DNA from: JBBQZU01 sp038207425
GTDB taxonomy: Bacteria > Bacteroidota > Bacteroidia > Flavobacteriales_D > Cryomorphaceae
Length of the DNA stretch: 64,000 nt
Direction of reading: 5' to 3'
Assembly: GCA_038207425.1 (NCBI GenBank)
Contig: JBBQZU010000001.1
Coordinates: 226,978 to 290,977 of the forward strand
The translations under genes and the position numbers were made by a program. Positions within the stretch are counted from its first letter, which is position 1; each line of letters opens with the position of its first letter. The notes beneath the pieces were generated by a model. The model was not told the DNA's origin. It was given only the letters and a program-made list of their open reading frames with translations, and did not search any database. Shown here in pieces: positions 1 through 8,128 of this stretch.

Positions 1-1
1 T

Positions 2-391
2 TGTTATGGCTGGTGGTATTGGAAGGTAGCCAATAGAGGAGGAAAAAATGGTATTGCAGTAGTTGAAATGCCACTATCCATGCATTTGAAATTGTTGCTC
101 GGCGGGTATCTCGGCACCGCGCTCCTGTATTACCTCTTGAAAGTAAATACGGATGCCGCAATGCCATTGCTCGACTCATTTACCACAAGTTTTGCATTTA
201 TAGCCACCTGGCTTACTGCCCGGAGAATTCTGGAAAATTGGGTTTACTGGATGGTTATTAACGCCTTTACTATATACCTGTATCATTCAAGAGGGCTCGA
301 AATTTTTGCATTGCTATCGGCACTATACACCATGCTTTCAGTATATGGATATGTGCAATGGTTGAGACGAATCAAAAAAGAAATCCAGTGA
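2..391 (+). CDS. PnuC-family vitamin transporter, C-terminal part (5' end outside window)
   Basis: The reading frame is open from base 2, so the gene starts before the window and only about 129 C-terminal residues are visible. They begin CYGWWYWK, typical of the middle of PnuC proteins, and go on with hydrophobic segments including WMVINAFTIYLY and a basic end (RRIKKEIQ). PnuC proteins are inner-membrane carriers that move nicotinamide riboside; relatives (PnuT, PnuX) carry thiamine or riboflavin. The stop overlaps the next start (TGATG), so the gene is coupled to a NadR-like kinase that would trap the imported vitamin by phosphorylation. A TPP riboswitch and TonB receptor follow, so thiamine (PnuT) is a real alternative substrate. 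The family call is firm; the substrate is inference. Confidence 0.85.
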   Translation, partial: CYGWWYWKVANRGGKNGIAVVEMPLSMHLKLLLGGYLGTALLYYLLKVNTDAAMPLLDSFTTSFAFIATWLTARRILENWVYWMVINAFTIYLYHSRGLEIFALLSALYTMLSVYGYVQWLRRIKKEIQ

Positions 392-921
392 TGGAGCCAC
401 CTCTGATAATATCAATTACAGGGCCTGAAAGCAGTGGGAAATCTACCCTCGCCAACCAGCTTGCATTACATTTCAATGCTCCCTGCACTGAGGAATATGC
501 CCGCACTTATCTCAACAGCACTGGTGGGCTTTATGCCATTGATGATCTCGATAATATATGCTTGGGGCAGTTGAAGCTGCAGGATGAAGCCGTAAAGACG
601 GCCCGCGACCTGGTAATTTTCGACACGGATATGCTCGTGCTTAGCATCTGGTCTAAATTCAGGTTTGGTAAGGTTTCTGCCTTGATCGAGTCAGCTTTGC
701 GTACTAGCCGGGTTAGCCTATATTTATTATGTAAGCCAGATATCATTTGGACGCCCGACCCATTTCGCGAAAGCCCAAACCAATCAGAACGCGACTTGCT
801 ATTTGATCTTTACGCGCAATATCTCATTGGTCTTAATGCAAGATATATGGTTGTTTCGGGAAATTACGACAACCGTTTTCAATCGGCTATACAGGCTATT
901 GAATCATTTGAAAATATCTGA
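391..921 (+). CDS. NadR-like P-loop kinase (nicotinamide riboside or other vitamin kinase)
   Basis: About 176 residues. Walker A GPESSGKST lies at residues 11-19, followed by EEYAR at 34-38 and a FDTDMLVL segment near 85 that resembles Walker B. This is the ribosylnicotinamide kinase domain of NadR without the N-terminal adenylyltransferase or HTH domains. The ATG at 391 is chosen because it overlaps the upstream stop (TGATG); an in-frame ATG at 358 would lie inside the transporter gene. In the family the enzyme phosphorylates nicotinamide riboside to NMN. Coupling to a PnuC-type carrier suggests transport with metabolic trapping. Because a thiamine-controlled locus follows directly, a role on a thiamine-related substrate is possible but cannot be shown from the sequence. 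Confidence 0.8.
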   Translation: MEPPLIISITGPESSGKSTLANQLALHFNAPCTEEYARTYLNSTGGLYAIDDLDNICLGQLKLQDEAVKTARDLVIFDTDMLVLSIWSKFRFGKVSALIESALRTSRVSLYLLCKPDIIWTPDPFRESPNQSERDLLFDLYAQYLIGLNARYMVVSGNYDNRFQSAIQAIESFENI

Positions 922-952
922 TTATTTGTTCTTAAAGCTATTTTTCAATGCC

Positions 953-960
953 TACATTTG
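953..960 (+). promoter_or_regulatory. Bacteroidota -7 promoter box for the thiamine receptor
   Basis: TACATTTG matches the TAnnTTTG -7 consensus of Bacteroidota. A TTTG at 925-928 could be the -33 element, though the spacing (24 nt) is slightly long. Transcription would begin near 966, at the first base of the riboswitch, giving the receptor its own promoter apart from the kinase gene. Confidence 0.6.
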
Positions 961-965
961 CAATA

Positions 966-1088
966 TCTCACAGGGGTGCCTTACATCAAGCGGTCAAATG
1001 TGACCCAACGACAGGCTGAGATTATACCCTTTGCTTCGGCTTTCTTACGAAGCAAGCACCTGATCCGGATAATACCGGCGTAGGGAGA
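966..1088 (+). promoter_or_regulatory. TPP riboswitch (THI element)
   Basis: The conserved core is readable: CAGGGGTGCC at 971-980, GGCTGAGA at 1014-1021, and CCTGATCCGGATAATACCGG at 1059-1078 followed by CGTAGGGAGA. TCTC (966-969) can pair with GAGA (1085-1088) to close P1, and a variable hairpin (CTTCG...CGAAG) lies at about 1034-1053. TPP riboswitches bind thiamine pyrophosphate and switch off the downstream gene. The next gene is a TonB-dependent receptor starting 59 nt later. No terminator with a U-run is visible before the start codon, so control of translation initiation is more likely, but the expression platform is not resolved. Confidence 0.95.
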
Positions 1089-1147
1089 AAATTAGTTGGT
1101 ACCGCTGCTTCCCTGAGTGGCGGCCGTTAACTAAAAATTAAATATTT

Positions 1148-3583
1148 ATGTATCAAATTATTGCTGCAACTGCCCTGTGGGCTTTGCTGCTTTGCCAATC
1201 GCTTGCGGCGCAAAATTCTGTTTCAGGTTCTGTTGCAAGCCCTGATGGTTTACCATTGTCCGGAGCGCATATAGCCATTGAACATTCAATGCGCCATACC
1301 TTCTCCGCCGTTGATGGCACCTTCAATCTTGGTGCAATCAGCGAGAAGGTTTTTGTGCTGCGTATATCACATCTAGGTTATGCAACCTGGAGCGATACTA
1401 CTACAGCCGGTGCAGTGGTGAATGCTGTGCTTGATCCTTTGCCGTTTATGGCCAATGAAGTCGTTGTATCAGCAACCCGCCTTTCGCCAAAGGCACCCGG
1501 TACTTTTCAGAATATTGAAAAGCAGGAAATTGAAAGGCTCAATATGGGCCAGGATTTTCCATTTTTGATCGGGTGGACGCCATCAATAGTCGTGACCAGC
1601 GATGCCGGCGCCGGAGTTGGCTATACCGGAATACGCATTCGCGGAAGCGACCAAACCCGCATTAACGTTACGGTAAATGGTATACCAATCAATGACCCCG
1701 AATCGCAGGGTGTTTTTTGGGTGAATATGCCCGACCTCGCTTCAAGCATGAGCAGCGTACAAATTCAAAGAGGTCTTGGTACAAGCACCAATGGTTCAGG
1801 AGCCTTTGGGGCATCAATCAATATTGCTACTGACGAGGTGCAGCGCGAGGCAGGTGCACAGGTAAACTTCACCTACGGATCATTCAATACCTGGCGGCGC
1901 AACGTTCAGTTTCAAACAGGTAAAATAGGTAAGGGCTTTTGGCTCGATGGACGACTTTCAGCCATAAACAGCGATGGGTTTATTGACCGGGCCGAAAGCA
2001 ACATGAGCAGCTACTTTATGAGTGGAGGATTTATAAATGATCGTACCATGGTAAAAGCTGTTGTTTTTTCCGGAAAGGAACGAACTTTTCAGAGTTGGTA
2101 TGGCACACCGCAGAGTAGAATTGAAAATGATGTACCTGCTATGATTGCCCACGCCCAAAGAGCAGGATTCACACAGGTTCAGCTTGATAACCTGCTTAAT
2201 TCCGGACGAACTTACAACTTCTATCTCTATGAAAATGAAGTGGATGACTATGGACAAGACCATTATCAACTCCACCTAAGCCATGCATTTCGGCCCTGGA
2301 TAAAGTTAACGGGAAGCCTGCATTATACTTATGGCAGCGGATTTTTTGAACAATTCAGAGAGAATGATCAATTTGCGGATTACGGGCTTCCCGAAGTAAT
2401 CATAGGAAGTGATACAATGGCGGGTACTGACATGGTGCGTCGACGCTGGCTCGACAATCATTTCTACGGTGGCACCTATGCGCTGAACTTCAATAGGAAA
2501 GGGCATAATGTAACCTTGGGTGGAGGGATACACCTATACCGTGGCGACCACTTTGGTGAAGTTATTTGGGCGTCGATGGCCGGTGATATCGCGCCCAGTC
2601 ACCGCTATTATTTCAATTATGGCAATAAAGATGAGTTTAATAATTACCTGAAGTGGGACTATACTTCAGGAAGATGGATGTTCATGGCTGAAGCACAGTT
2701 GAGAATTGTAGGCTACGAAACTGCCGGAATCGACAATGACCGAAGTCCATTTGATGTATCGGAAGATTTCGTTTTTTTCAATCCCAAAGCAGGAGCGCGC
2801 TACGCCTTGAATACTGCAAGCAGCATATACGGTTATGCAGGTATTGGCAACCGCGAACCCGTTCGCAATGATTTTGTAGATGCACTGCCCGGCGCCATAC
2901 CAGTGCATGAAACGCTATTCAATTTTGAGCTAGGGTATACCTGTAAGAAGGATCGCCTTACGGCAAATGTAAACGGATATCTGATGAACTACTACAATCA
3001 ATTGGTGCTTACAGGGCAGCTCAATGATGTAGGTGCTTCTGTGCGAAGCAATGTTGATAATAGCTACCGAGTGGGGATAGAAGGTGATGCCACTTTCACA
3101 TTAAGCGAGAAGATTGTGTTGAACGCCAACTTGACCCTAAGTGAGAATAAAATCAGGAAGTATGTGGAAGTACTTTACGACTACACCGATGGATTTGACG
3201 TGGTTGAAGAAGTCTTTACAGATACTGAGATCAGTTTTAGCCCTTCAATAATTGGTGCTTCAACACTTATATTCAAACCTTTGAAGAATTCCGAAATGGC
3301 TGTTATTGCTAAATACGTTGGCGAGCAATACCTTGACAATACCCAACAAAGCAGCCGTTCGCTCGATGCATTCAGTACCATCGATGTGAAATTCGGGTAT
3401 GTATTGAAGTCATCCATTTTTAAAGAAGTAGAATTTAGCTTGTTGGTGAATAATATTTTCAATGCAATGTATTCATCAAATGGGTACACCTACAGCTATA
3501 TTGTTGGCGACCGTATTACCGAGAATTTTTTCTATCCGCAGGCAGGAATTAATTTTCTAACAGGTATTACACTAAGATTCTAG
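1148..3583 (+). CDS. TonB-dependent outer-membrane receptor, probably for thiamine
   Basis: 811 residues. A signal peptide ends at about ...LAAQ (residue 21). A carboxypeptidase-regulatory-like beta domain follows (about 22-100), then the plug (VVVSATRLSP near 106 onward, with IRIRGSDQTRINVTVNGIPINDP-type features near 165-185) and a long C-terminal barrel ending in an aromatic residue (ITLRF). Such receptors import scarce substrates across the outer membrane using TonB-ExbBD energy. The TPP riboswitch directly upstream makes thiamine or a precursor the likely ligand, as described for thiamine-regulated TonB receptors in Bacteroidota. The 3' end overlaps the converging TenI-like gene by 12 nt. 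Family certain; ligand inferred from the riboswitch. Confidence 0.9.
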   Translation: MYQIIAATALWALLLCQSLAAQNSVSGSVASPDGLPLSGAHIAIEHSMRHTFSAVDGTFNLGAISEKVFVLRISHLGYATWSDTTTAGAVVNAVLDPLPFMANEVVVSATRLSPKAPGTFQNIEKQEIERLNMGQDFPFLIGWTPSIVVTSDAGAGVGYTGIRIRGSDQTRINVTVNGIPINDPESQGVFWVNMPDLASSMSSVQIQRGLGTSTNGSGAFGASINIATDEVQREAGAQVNFTYGSFNTWRRNVQFQTGKIGKGFWLDGRLSAINSDGFIDRAESNMSSYFMSGGFINDRTMVKAVVFSGKERTFQSWYGTPQSRIENDVPAMIAHAQRAGFTQVQLDNLLNSGRTYNFYLYENEVDDYGQDHYQLHLSHAFRPWIKLTGSLHYTYGSGFFEQFRENDQFADYGLPEVIIGSDTMAGTDMVRRRWLDNHFYGGTYALNFNRKGHNVTLGGGIHLYRGDHFGEVIWASMAGDIAPSHRYYFNYGNKDEFNNYLKWDYTSGRWMFMAEAQLRIVGYETAGIDNDRSPFDVSEDFVFFNPKAGARYALNTASSIYGYAGIGNREPVRNDFVDALPGAIPVHETLFNFELGYTCKKDRLTANVNGYLMNYYNQLVLTGQLNDVGASVRSNVDNSYRVGIEGDATFTLSEKIVLNANLTLSENKIRKYVEVLYDYTDGFDVVEEVFTDTEISFSPSIIGASTLIFKPLKNSEMAVIAKYVGEQYLDNTQQSSRSLDAFSTIDVKFGYVLKSSIFKEVEFSLLVNNIFNAMYSSNGYTYSYIVGDRITENFFYPQAGINFLTGITLRF

Positions 3584-4213
3584 CCGCTGCAAGGCAATTG
3601 CTTCCGCGATTTTTGAGAGCTCGCTGTACTTTTCACGCGGTGAGCTTCCTTGCTCCCAAATAGTACCCAGCAATGCTGCCCCGTGAAAACCCAATTCGGC
3701 TACTTTTCTAATATTCTCCAGAGATACGCCACCGATAGCCAGAATGGGCTGCTTTGATTGTGGTATAATAACCAGAAGAGCGCGCCTGCTGAAACCAGCG
3801 CTCAAGGTACTGTGCGATATGCTGTCAAAAACCGGACTCAGGAAGCAATAGCTATACTTTTGTTTATCAGAATTAATGTCGGTGAGCTTATGAAATGTTC
3901 TGCTTACAATAAGCGTAGGGTGCATTCTGCGCCGAAACCATTGAATAAGCATATATAATTTACCTCTTTTTCTATGGACCCTGCTGAGGTGAATACCACC
4001 CAATTTGTACTTAAAAACCAATTGATGATAGCTGTGCAAAACTAACCTGCGGCGATATTCATCAGGAATGGATTTGATGTACTCAACCATCTGTCGCTTG
4101 GTAAACTTTGGCTTGCGAATATGGAAATACTGAAGACCCAGATCAAACATTCTGACTACTTCTCTGGCTTCATTTTCAATTGTATCCGGTGCGGAAATAA
4201 CAACTATTTTCAT
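3572..4213 (-). CDS. TenI/ThiE-like TIM-barrel protein (thiamine phosphate synthase family)
   Basis: 213 residues. Family landmarks are FHIRKPK near 30, GIHLSRVH near 74, LSPVFDSIS near 125 and ILAIGGVSLENI near 158. True ThiE has an NDR-type motif after the second strand; here the corresponding stretch reads LHSYH, so important pyrophosphate-binding residues look altered. It may be a TenI-type thiazole tautomerase, a divergent ThiE, or a paralogue with another job. It starts 3 nt after the stop of pcrB and is clearly in the same operon. The riboswitch-controlled receptor converges on it, which keeps a thiamine role plausible. Family likely; catalytic role uncertain. Confidence 0.65.
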   Translation of the reverse strand: MKIVVISAPDTIENEAREVVRMFDLGLQYFHIRKPKFTKRQMVEYIKSIPDEYRRRLVLHSYHQLVFKYKLGGIHLSRVHRKRGKLYMLIQWFRRRMHPTLIVSRTFHKLTDINSDKQKYSYCFLSPVFDSISHSTLSAGFSRRALLVIIPQSKQPILAIGGVSLENIRKVAELGFHGAALLGTIWEQGSSPREKYSELSKIAEAIALQRLES

Positions 4214-4216
4214 GTC

Positions 4217-4954
4217 TTACCTGGCCTTAAGGGCGCAGAGTTCTGTAATGAAGTTGGGATTTTTTTCAGCAGCCGTGCCTACAACTATCAGATCAGCTCC
4301 AGCATTGTGGAGCTCATTTGCTTGTGAAGCTGATATAACTCCACCACCAACTATTATTGGTATGGTGGTAGCTTCGCGAACTGCTGAAACCATTTCCGGG
4401 CTTACAGTATTGACAGCCCCACTGCCTGCGTCAAGGTAAAGTAGCTGTAAGCCCAGCATTTCGCCGGCAAGCGCGGTTGCCACCGCAATTTCAGGTTTGT
4501 TGGCAGGTATAGGGTACGTGTTGCTCACATACAGGGCCGTGGTGGGTACTCCTGAATCTACCAAAATGTACCCGGTCGGTAGTATTTCCATGCCCGTTTT
4601 TTTCAAATAAGGAGCCGCTGCTACGTGGTGGCCAATAAGGTATTCAGCATTGCGGCCACTAATGAGCGAAATGAAAAGTACAGCATCAGCACCCTTTCTG
4701 ATTTGCATCGGCGATGACGGAAAGAGCACAACGGGTACTTTGCACATTGCCTTTATTTCCTTTACCATATCGAATGGTTCTGGTTTCGTAATTAAGCTTC
4801 CACCAAAAAGAAATAGATCCAAATTCACATCTTCTGCGAGCCGGGCTATTTCATAAAGCTGCTCACGACTGCTAATTTTATCAGGATCGATGAGTTGGGC
4901 AAAAAGTTTTTTACCATCAACCCGGGCGGCTTTTATATATTCAAGTATGCTCAA
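4217..4954 (-). CDS. pcrB: Geranylgeranylglyceryl/heptaprenylglyceryl phosphate synthase (PcrB family)
   Basis: 245 residues. A TIM barrel beginning with a KLFAQLIDPDK motif (residues 16-26), a phosphate-binding GGS (52-54) with LLYLDAGSGA near 170, and GGGVISASQ with IVVGTAAEKNP near the C terminus are typical of this family. It joins a polyprenyl group to glycerol-1-phosphate. The enzyme is known for archaeal ether lipids, but the group II branch is widespread in Bacteroidota, where its physiological product is less clear. It is the upstream partner of the TenI-like gene (3 nt gap) and lies 24 nt downstream of the PPTase gene, so the three probably form one transcript. Confidence 0.88.
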   Translation of the reverse strand: MSILEYIKAARVDGKKLFAQLIDPDKISSREQLYEIARLAEDVNLDLFLFGGSLITKPEPFDMVKEIKAMCKVPVVLFPSSPMQIRKGADAVLFISLISGRNAEYLIGHHVAAAPYLKKTGMEILPTGYILVDSGVPTTALYVSNTYPIPANKPEIAVATALAGEMLGLQLLYLDAGSGAVNTVSPEMVSAVREATTIPIIVGGGVISASQANELHNAGADLIVVGTAAEKNPNFITELCALKAR

Positions 4955-4978
4955 AATGACCTTTGGAGCAAATGTACA

Positions 4979-5587
4979 TTAATCCACTAAATAGGCCAGA
5001 GAGAGCTTATCAAGAAGTTTTACCACAATGGTATGATGGTGGTTTTGGCCACCGTAGCTAAGTTGCACGTGTGCTGTTCCGTCAGCGAGATTACAATCGA
5101 TTAGCCTTATATCATGAAAAGGAAGGCCCGTTTCATACTTTTTGAAAACTGCTTCTTTTATGCTCCAAATAATACTCAGTGACTTTACGCGATTCTCAAC
5201 CCCGGTTAGTTTTACTTCGTGCTCATTTGTAAACTTCATCGAAATTCGTTCCAGCTTTTGGCTGAAAACCTGAATATCGATACCTGCCTTATTATGGGAA
5301 AGCACCACAGCAACATTATTTGCCGAATGGCTCAATGAAATATGCGGGCCATTGAAGAGCACCGGCTGCCTGCCCATATATTGCTGTATGGCTTCAGGGT
5401 AAATCTTACAGAGAAGGTATCTTGATGCCAGCCATTGCAGTCGTTTTTCAACATGTTTTATCTGGCGCAGTGCTTCTGACGGATAGCCCTGCTGCTCAAG
5501 CGAATTTTGAAAGAATGCATCAGACTCAGTAGCTTCCCACAAGGCAACTTCGCTATTGTACTCAAGGCTATAAAAGACAAGTGGCAT
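4979..5587 (-). CDS. 4'-phosphopantetheinyl transferase superfamily protein (Sfp type)
   Basis: About 202 residues from the ATG at 5587 (MPLVFYSLEYN); an upstream in-frame ATG at 5644 would add a hydrophobic stretch that runs into the ahcY promoter and is less likely. The family hallmarks are present: an AGIDIQ segment (Mg-binding Asp) near the middle and SIIWSIKEAVFKKY about 45 residues later (the WxxKEA motif). The enzyme moves phosphopantetheine from CoA to a Ser of acyl or peptidyl carrier proteins. Its gene is divergent from ahcY, with about 95 nt between the starts. There is no nearby NRPS or PKS, so the acyl carrier protein of fatty-acid synthesis is the simplest substrate. Confidence 0.82.
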   Translation of the reverse strand: MPLVFYSLEYNSEVALWEATESDAFFQNSLEQQGYPSEALRQIKHVEKRLQWLASRYLLCKIYPEAIQQYMGRQPVLFNGPHISLSHSANNVAVVLSHNKAGIDIQVFSQKLERISMKFTNEHEVKLTGVENRVKSLSIIWSIKEAVFKKYETGLPFHDIRLIDCNLADGTAHVQLSYGGQNHHHTIVVKLLDKLSLAYLVD

Positions 5588-5649
5588 TGTGGACTGTGTA
5601 AATTTAAATTGAAATAAAAGCAGTGTCAAATATACTCGGCTCATATTAT

Positions 5650-5657
5650 TATCTTTG
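5650..5657 (+). promoter_or_regulatory. Bacteroidota -7 promoter box for ahcY
   Basis: TATCTTTG is a perfect TAnnTTTG box, 25 nt upstream of the ATG at 5682. Transcription would start near 5664, after the alternative ATG at 5655, so it decides for the later start. No clear -33 TTTG is seen. Confidence 0.65.
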
Positions 5658-5681
5658 CACCTTCAAAAAACGAAACAAAAG

Positions 5682-6998
5682 ATGAGCAAATCTGCTGAAA
5701 TCAAAAGATTACCTTACAAAGTAAAAGATATAAGCCTTGCGGAATGGGGCCGCAAGGAAATAAGACTCGCAGAGGCTGAAATGCCCGGACTGATGGCCCT
5801 TCGCCAGGAATTTGGTAAATCCAAGCCTTTGCAAGGTGCACGTGTCGCTGGTTGTCTGCACATGACTATACAAACGGCCGTGCTGATAGAAACCCTTACC
5901 GAACTCGGTGCTCAGGTTACCTGGTCAAGCTGCAATATATTTTCTACACAAGACCATGCCGCTGCTGCTATAGCTGCTGCAGGTGTTCCGGTATATGCCT
6001 GGAAAGGTATGACTGCCGAAGAATTTGACTGGTGTATTGAGCAGACTATATTGTTCCCTGACGGGCAGCCGCTTAATATGATACTCGATGACGGCGGTGA
6101 CCTTACCAACATGGTATTCGACCAGTTCCCTGAACTGATAGCCGGTATTCGCGGACTTTCAGAAGAAACTACAACGGGTGTGCACAGGCTGTATGAGCGA
6201 ATGAAGAATGGCACCTTGCCGATGCCTGCAATCAATGTGAACGATTCGGTAACCAAGTCAAAATTCGACAATAAATATGGCTGTAAGGAATCGCTTGTTG
6301 ATGCTATACGACGTGCCACAGACATAATGATGGCCGGAAAGGTAGCAGTTGTAGCAGGTTACGGCGATGTGGGTAAAGGTTCGGCTGCATCGCTTCGTGG
6401 AGCCGGCGCCCGCGTAATTGTAACTGAGATTGACCCTATTTGTGCGCTTCAGGCCGCAATGGATGGATATGAAGTGAAGCGTATGAGCGACGCCGTGAAA
6501 GAAGTTGATATTGTCGTAACCGCCACCGGAAACAAAGACATTATTGGTGGAGAGCATTTCAAGAATATGAAGGACAAAGCCATCGTTTGTAACATTGGCC
6601 ACTTTGATAATGAAATTGATGTTGCTTGGCTCAACAAGAATTTTGGCAATACCAAAATTAATATCAAACCACAGGTTGATCTTTACACCATCGACGGTAA
6701 GGACATAATTCTGCTGGCTGAAGGCCGATTGGTAAATCTAGGATGTGCAACAGGCCATCCTTCATTTGTAATGTCTAATTCATTTACCAACCAAACCCTT
6801 GCCCAGTTGGAGCTTTGGAACAATCACGGTGCATATGAGAATAAGGTTTACACCCTGCCAAAAGCTTTGGATGAAAAAGTAGCCCGCCTGCACCTTGACA
6901 AAATTGGTGTTCAACTTGAAACCCTGCGCCCTGACCAGGCTGATTATATCGGGGTTGCAGTTGAAGGGCCTTTTAAGCCTGAAACATACAGGTATTGA
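5682..6998 (+). CDS. ahcY: Adenosylhomocysteinase (S-adenosylhomocysteine hydrolase)
   Basis: 438 residues, the usual length. N-terminal GCLHMTIQTAVLIETL, the central NAD-binding GYGDVGKGSA and the C-terminal HPSFVMSNSFTNQ and KPETYRY ending are diagnostic. It reversibly splits S-adenosylhomocysteine into adenosine and homocysteine in the cytoplasm, relieving product inhibition of methyltransferases and feeding methionine regeneration. The start at 5682 (MSKSAEIK) is set by the promoter box 25 nt upstream. A strong intrinsic terminator follows 22 nt after the stop, so it is a single-gene transcript. No SAH riboswitch is visible; the leader is only about 18 nt. Confidence 0.97.
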   Translation: MSKSAEIKRLPYKVKDISLAEWGRKEIRLAEAEMPGLMALRQEFGKSKPLQGARVAGCLHMTIQTAVLIETLTELGAQVTWSSCNIFSTQDHAAAAIAAAGVPVYAWKGMTAEEFDWCIEQTILFPDGQPLNMILDDGGDLTNMVFDQFPELIAGIRGLSEETTTGVHRLYERMKNGTLPMPAINVNDSVTKSKFDNKYGCKESLVDAIRRATDIMMAGKVAVVAGYGDVGKGSAASLRGAGARVIVTEIDPICALQAAMDGYEVKRMSDAVKEVDIVVTATGNKDIIGGEHFKNMKDKAIVCNIGHFDNEIDVAWLNKNFGNTKINIKPQVDLYTIDGKDIILLAEGRLVNLGCATGHPSFVMSNSFTNQTLAQLELWNNHGAYENKVYTLPKALDEKVARLHLDKIGVQLETLRPDQADYIGVAVEGPFKPETYRY

Positions 6999-7020
6999 TT
7001 TCAATAAGCATTTCTAATCA

Positions 7021-7048
7021 AAAAACCCTGTTACCAAGCAGGGTTTTT
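7021..7048 (+). terminator. Intrinsic terminator of ahcY
   Basis: Inverted repeat AAAAACCCTG (7021-7030), 8-nt loop, CAGGGTTTTT (7039-7048), continuing into TG. It can act in both directions and also lies downstream of the reverse-strand lipoprotein gene ending at 7076. Confidence 0.85.
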
Positions 7049-7075
7049 TGGTTTGCCTGAAATCTTTGATTGATT

Positions 7076-7525
7076 TTAATTGAAAATACGAAGTTCATTC
7101 GTATTGGGATTGAACTGGGTTTGGAATCTTAGAAGAGGCCTGCGTGCTGATCCGCTTAGGGGTACACCATCTACCACAGAAAAAGTTGATCCGCAGCACT
7201 CATCATCCACCGCGATAAGATTCGTATCGTCAACGGACACTCGGCAGCCATCCGGCACCTGAAAGGTACAATGCCGGTCGTGTACAACAAATTCAGTAAG
7301 GGTAAGGCGATATACCATTATTCCCTGCGAACCACCTGTAAGATTTAACCACCCGCCAGGATTTTGCAAATCGGCATAATCCGGTAAATTTAAGTTTATC
7401 ACAAAATCAGTAGGGATGCGGGGTACCTGCACTTCGCTTCCATCATCTACCTTATCACATGAAATTGAGATGAAGAGCATTGAAATCAGAATAAAAGGTG
7501 AAATTCGCATTGCAGAACTATTCAT
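7076..7525 (-). CDS. Putative lipoprotein with a degenerate Rieske-like fold
   Basis: 149 residues (or 144 from a second Met at codon 6). A lipoprotein signal ends at FISISC (Cys 23), so it is probably membrane-anchored outside the cytoplasm. The C-terminal half has the layout of a Rieske [2Fe-2S] domain: a first loop HDRHCTF, then CCGSTFSVVDGVPLSGSARRPL, which parallels the usual CHGSxFdldG...GPAxxPL. The ligand pattern is broken: canonical CxH and CxxH are replaced by CTF and DECC, so no His ligand sits in the expected place. It may fold like Rieske without the cluster or use a different metal site. Divergent from the small basic protein 13 nt away. Function unknown. Confidence 0.6.
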   Translation of the reverse strand: MNSSAMRISPFILISMLFISISCDKVDDGSEVQVPRIPTDFVINLNLPDYADLQNPGGWLNLTGGSQGIMVYRLTLTEFVVHDRHCTFQVPDGCRVSVDDTNLIAVDDECCGSTFSVVDGVPLSGSARRPLLRFQTQFNPNTNELRIFN

Positions 7526-7538
7526 ATTTTACACAAAG

Positions 7539-7859
7539 ATGAGATTTCTAATCCGACCTTACCTCTTACAAATTTCAGTGATTATCACACTCTTGTTTGC
7601 CGCACCGATGGTATACGGGCAAGAGAAACAAAAATCGCCTGAAAAGCAACAAAAAGAATTTCTGAAACTGCAGGATGATCGCGATCAAAATTCAGAAGAA
7701 AAGCTCAAAGAAGATAAAAAGAAGCACGATTCAATACAAACCAAGGAAACCCGTAAGCGAATGAAAAACAATAAGAAACGAGCAGGCAGGCTTCAGAGCA
7801 ATAAGCACGATCGCAGCTTTTTTCAACGCATCTTTACCAAAAAACCAAAGGGTAGGTAG
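7539..7859 (+). CDS. Small secreted basic/charged protein of unknown function
   Basis: 106 residues from the ATG at 7539; an upstream in-frame extension would run inside the opposing lipoprotein gene. A signal peptide (MRFLIRPYLLQISVIITLLF... cleaved near VYGQ, about residue 28) leads into a mature part made almost wholly of Lys, Glu, Asp, Gln and Arg, likely helical or disordered, ending FFQRIFTKKPKGR. I recognise no family. The composition (alternating charged residues) resembles small periplasmic proteins found scattered in Bacteroidota. It is divergent from the Rieske-like lipoprotein. Confidence 0.6.
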   Translation: MRFLIRPYLLQISVIITLLFAAPMVYGQEKQKSPEKQQKEFLKLQDDRDQNSEEKLKEDKKKHDSIQTKETRKRMKNNKKRAGRLQSNKHDRSFFQRIFTKKPKGR

Positions 7860-8053
7860 TCGGTCTGAATTGTTAAGAATTGCTTATTCGTACAAACCCG
7901 ATTCCTTTGAGAGTAGCTTAAATGAACTTAGCTTTACAGAGCGATATTATCCAATTGCTCAATTTGATAAAATCAACACAATCATTACCTGATCTAAATT
8001 TGGTCAAGTCTTGGATTTTAAAGAAGCTGATTTTCAGACGAAGTTTTTTTTGC

Positions 8054-8086
8054 TTTGGTTGGTTGAATCAATTTTGAATATATTAG
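8054..8086 (+). promoter_or_regulatory. Probable promoter of the TonB receptor triad
   Basis: TTTG at 8054-8057 and TATATTAG at 8079-8086 (one mismatch to TAnnTTTG) are 21 nt apart, in the Bacteroidota range. The start codon lies 43 nt downstream. The rest of the 268-nt gap (7860-8128) is AT-rich with nothing else I can support. Confidence 0.4.
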
Positions 8087-8128
8087 CGCCCTTGTTGCGA
8101 AAAATTAACAAAACGTAAACTGTATCTT

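Noticed and set aside
5588..5681. A SAM or SAH riboswitch in front of ahcY.
   Set aside because: The predicted leader is only about 18 nt and no riboswitch motif is visible.
7922..8077. A 51-residue forward frame in the gap before the TonB receptor (MNLALQSDIIQLL...).
   Set aside because: AT-driven composition, no promoter, lies in the receptor's own upstream region and reads like random hydrophobic/basic sequence; coding evidence too weak.
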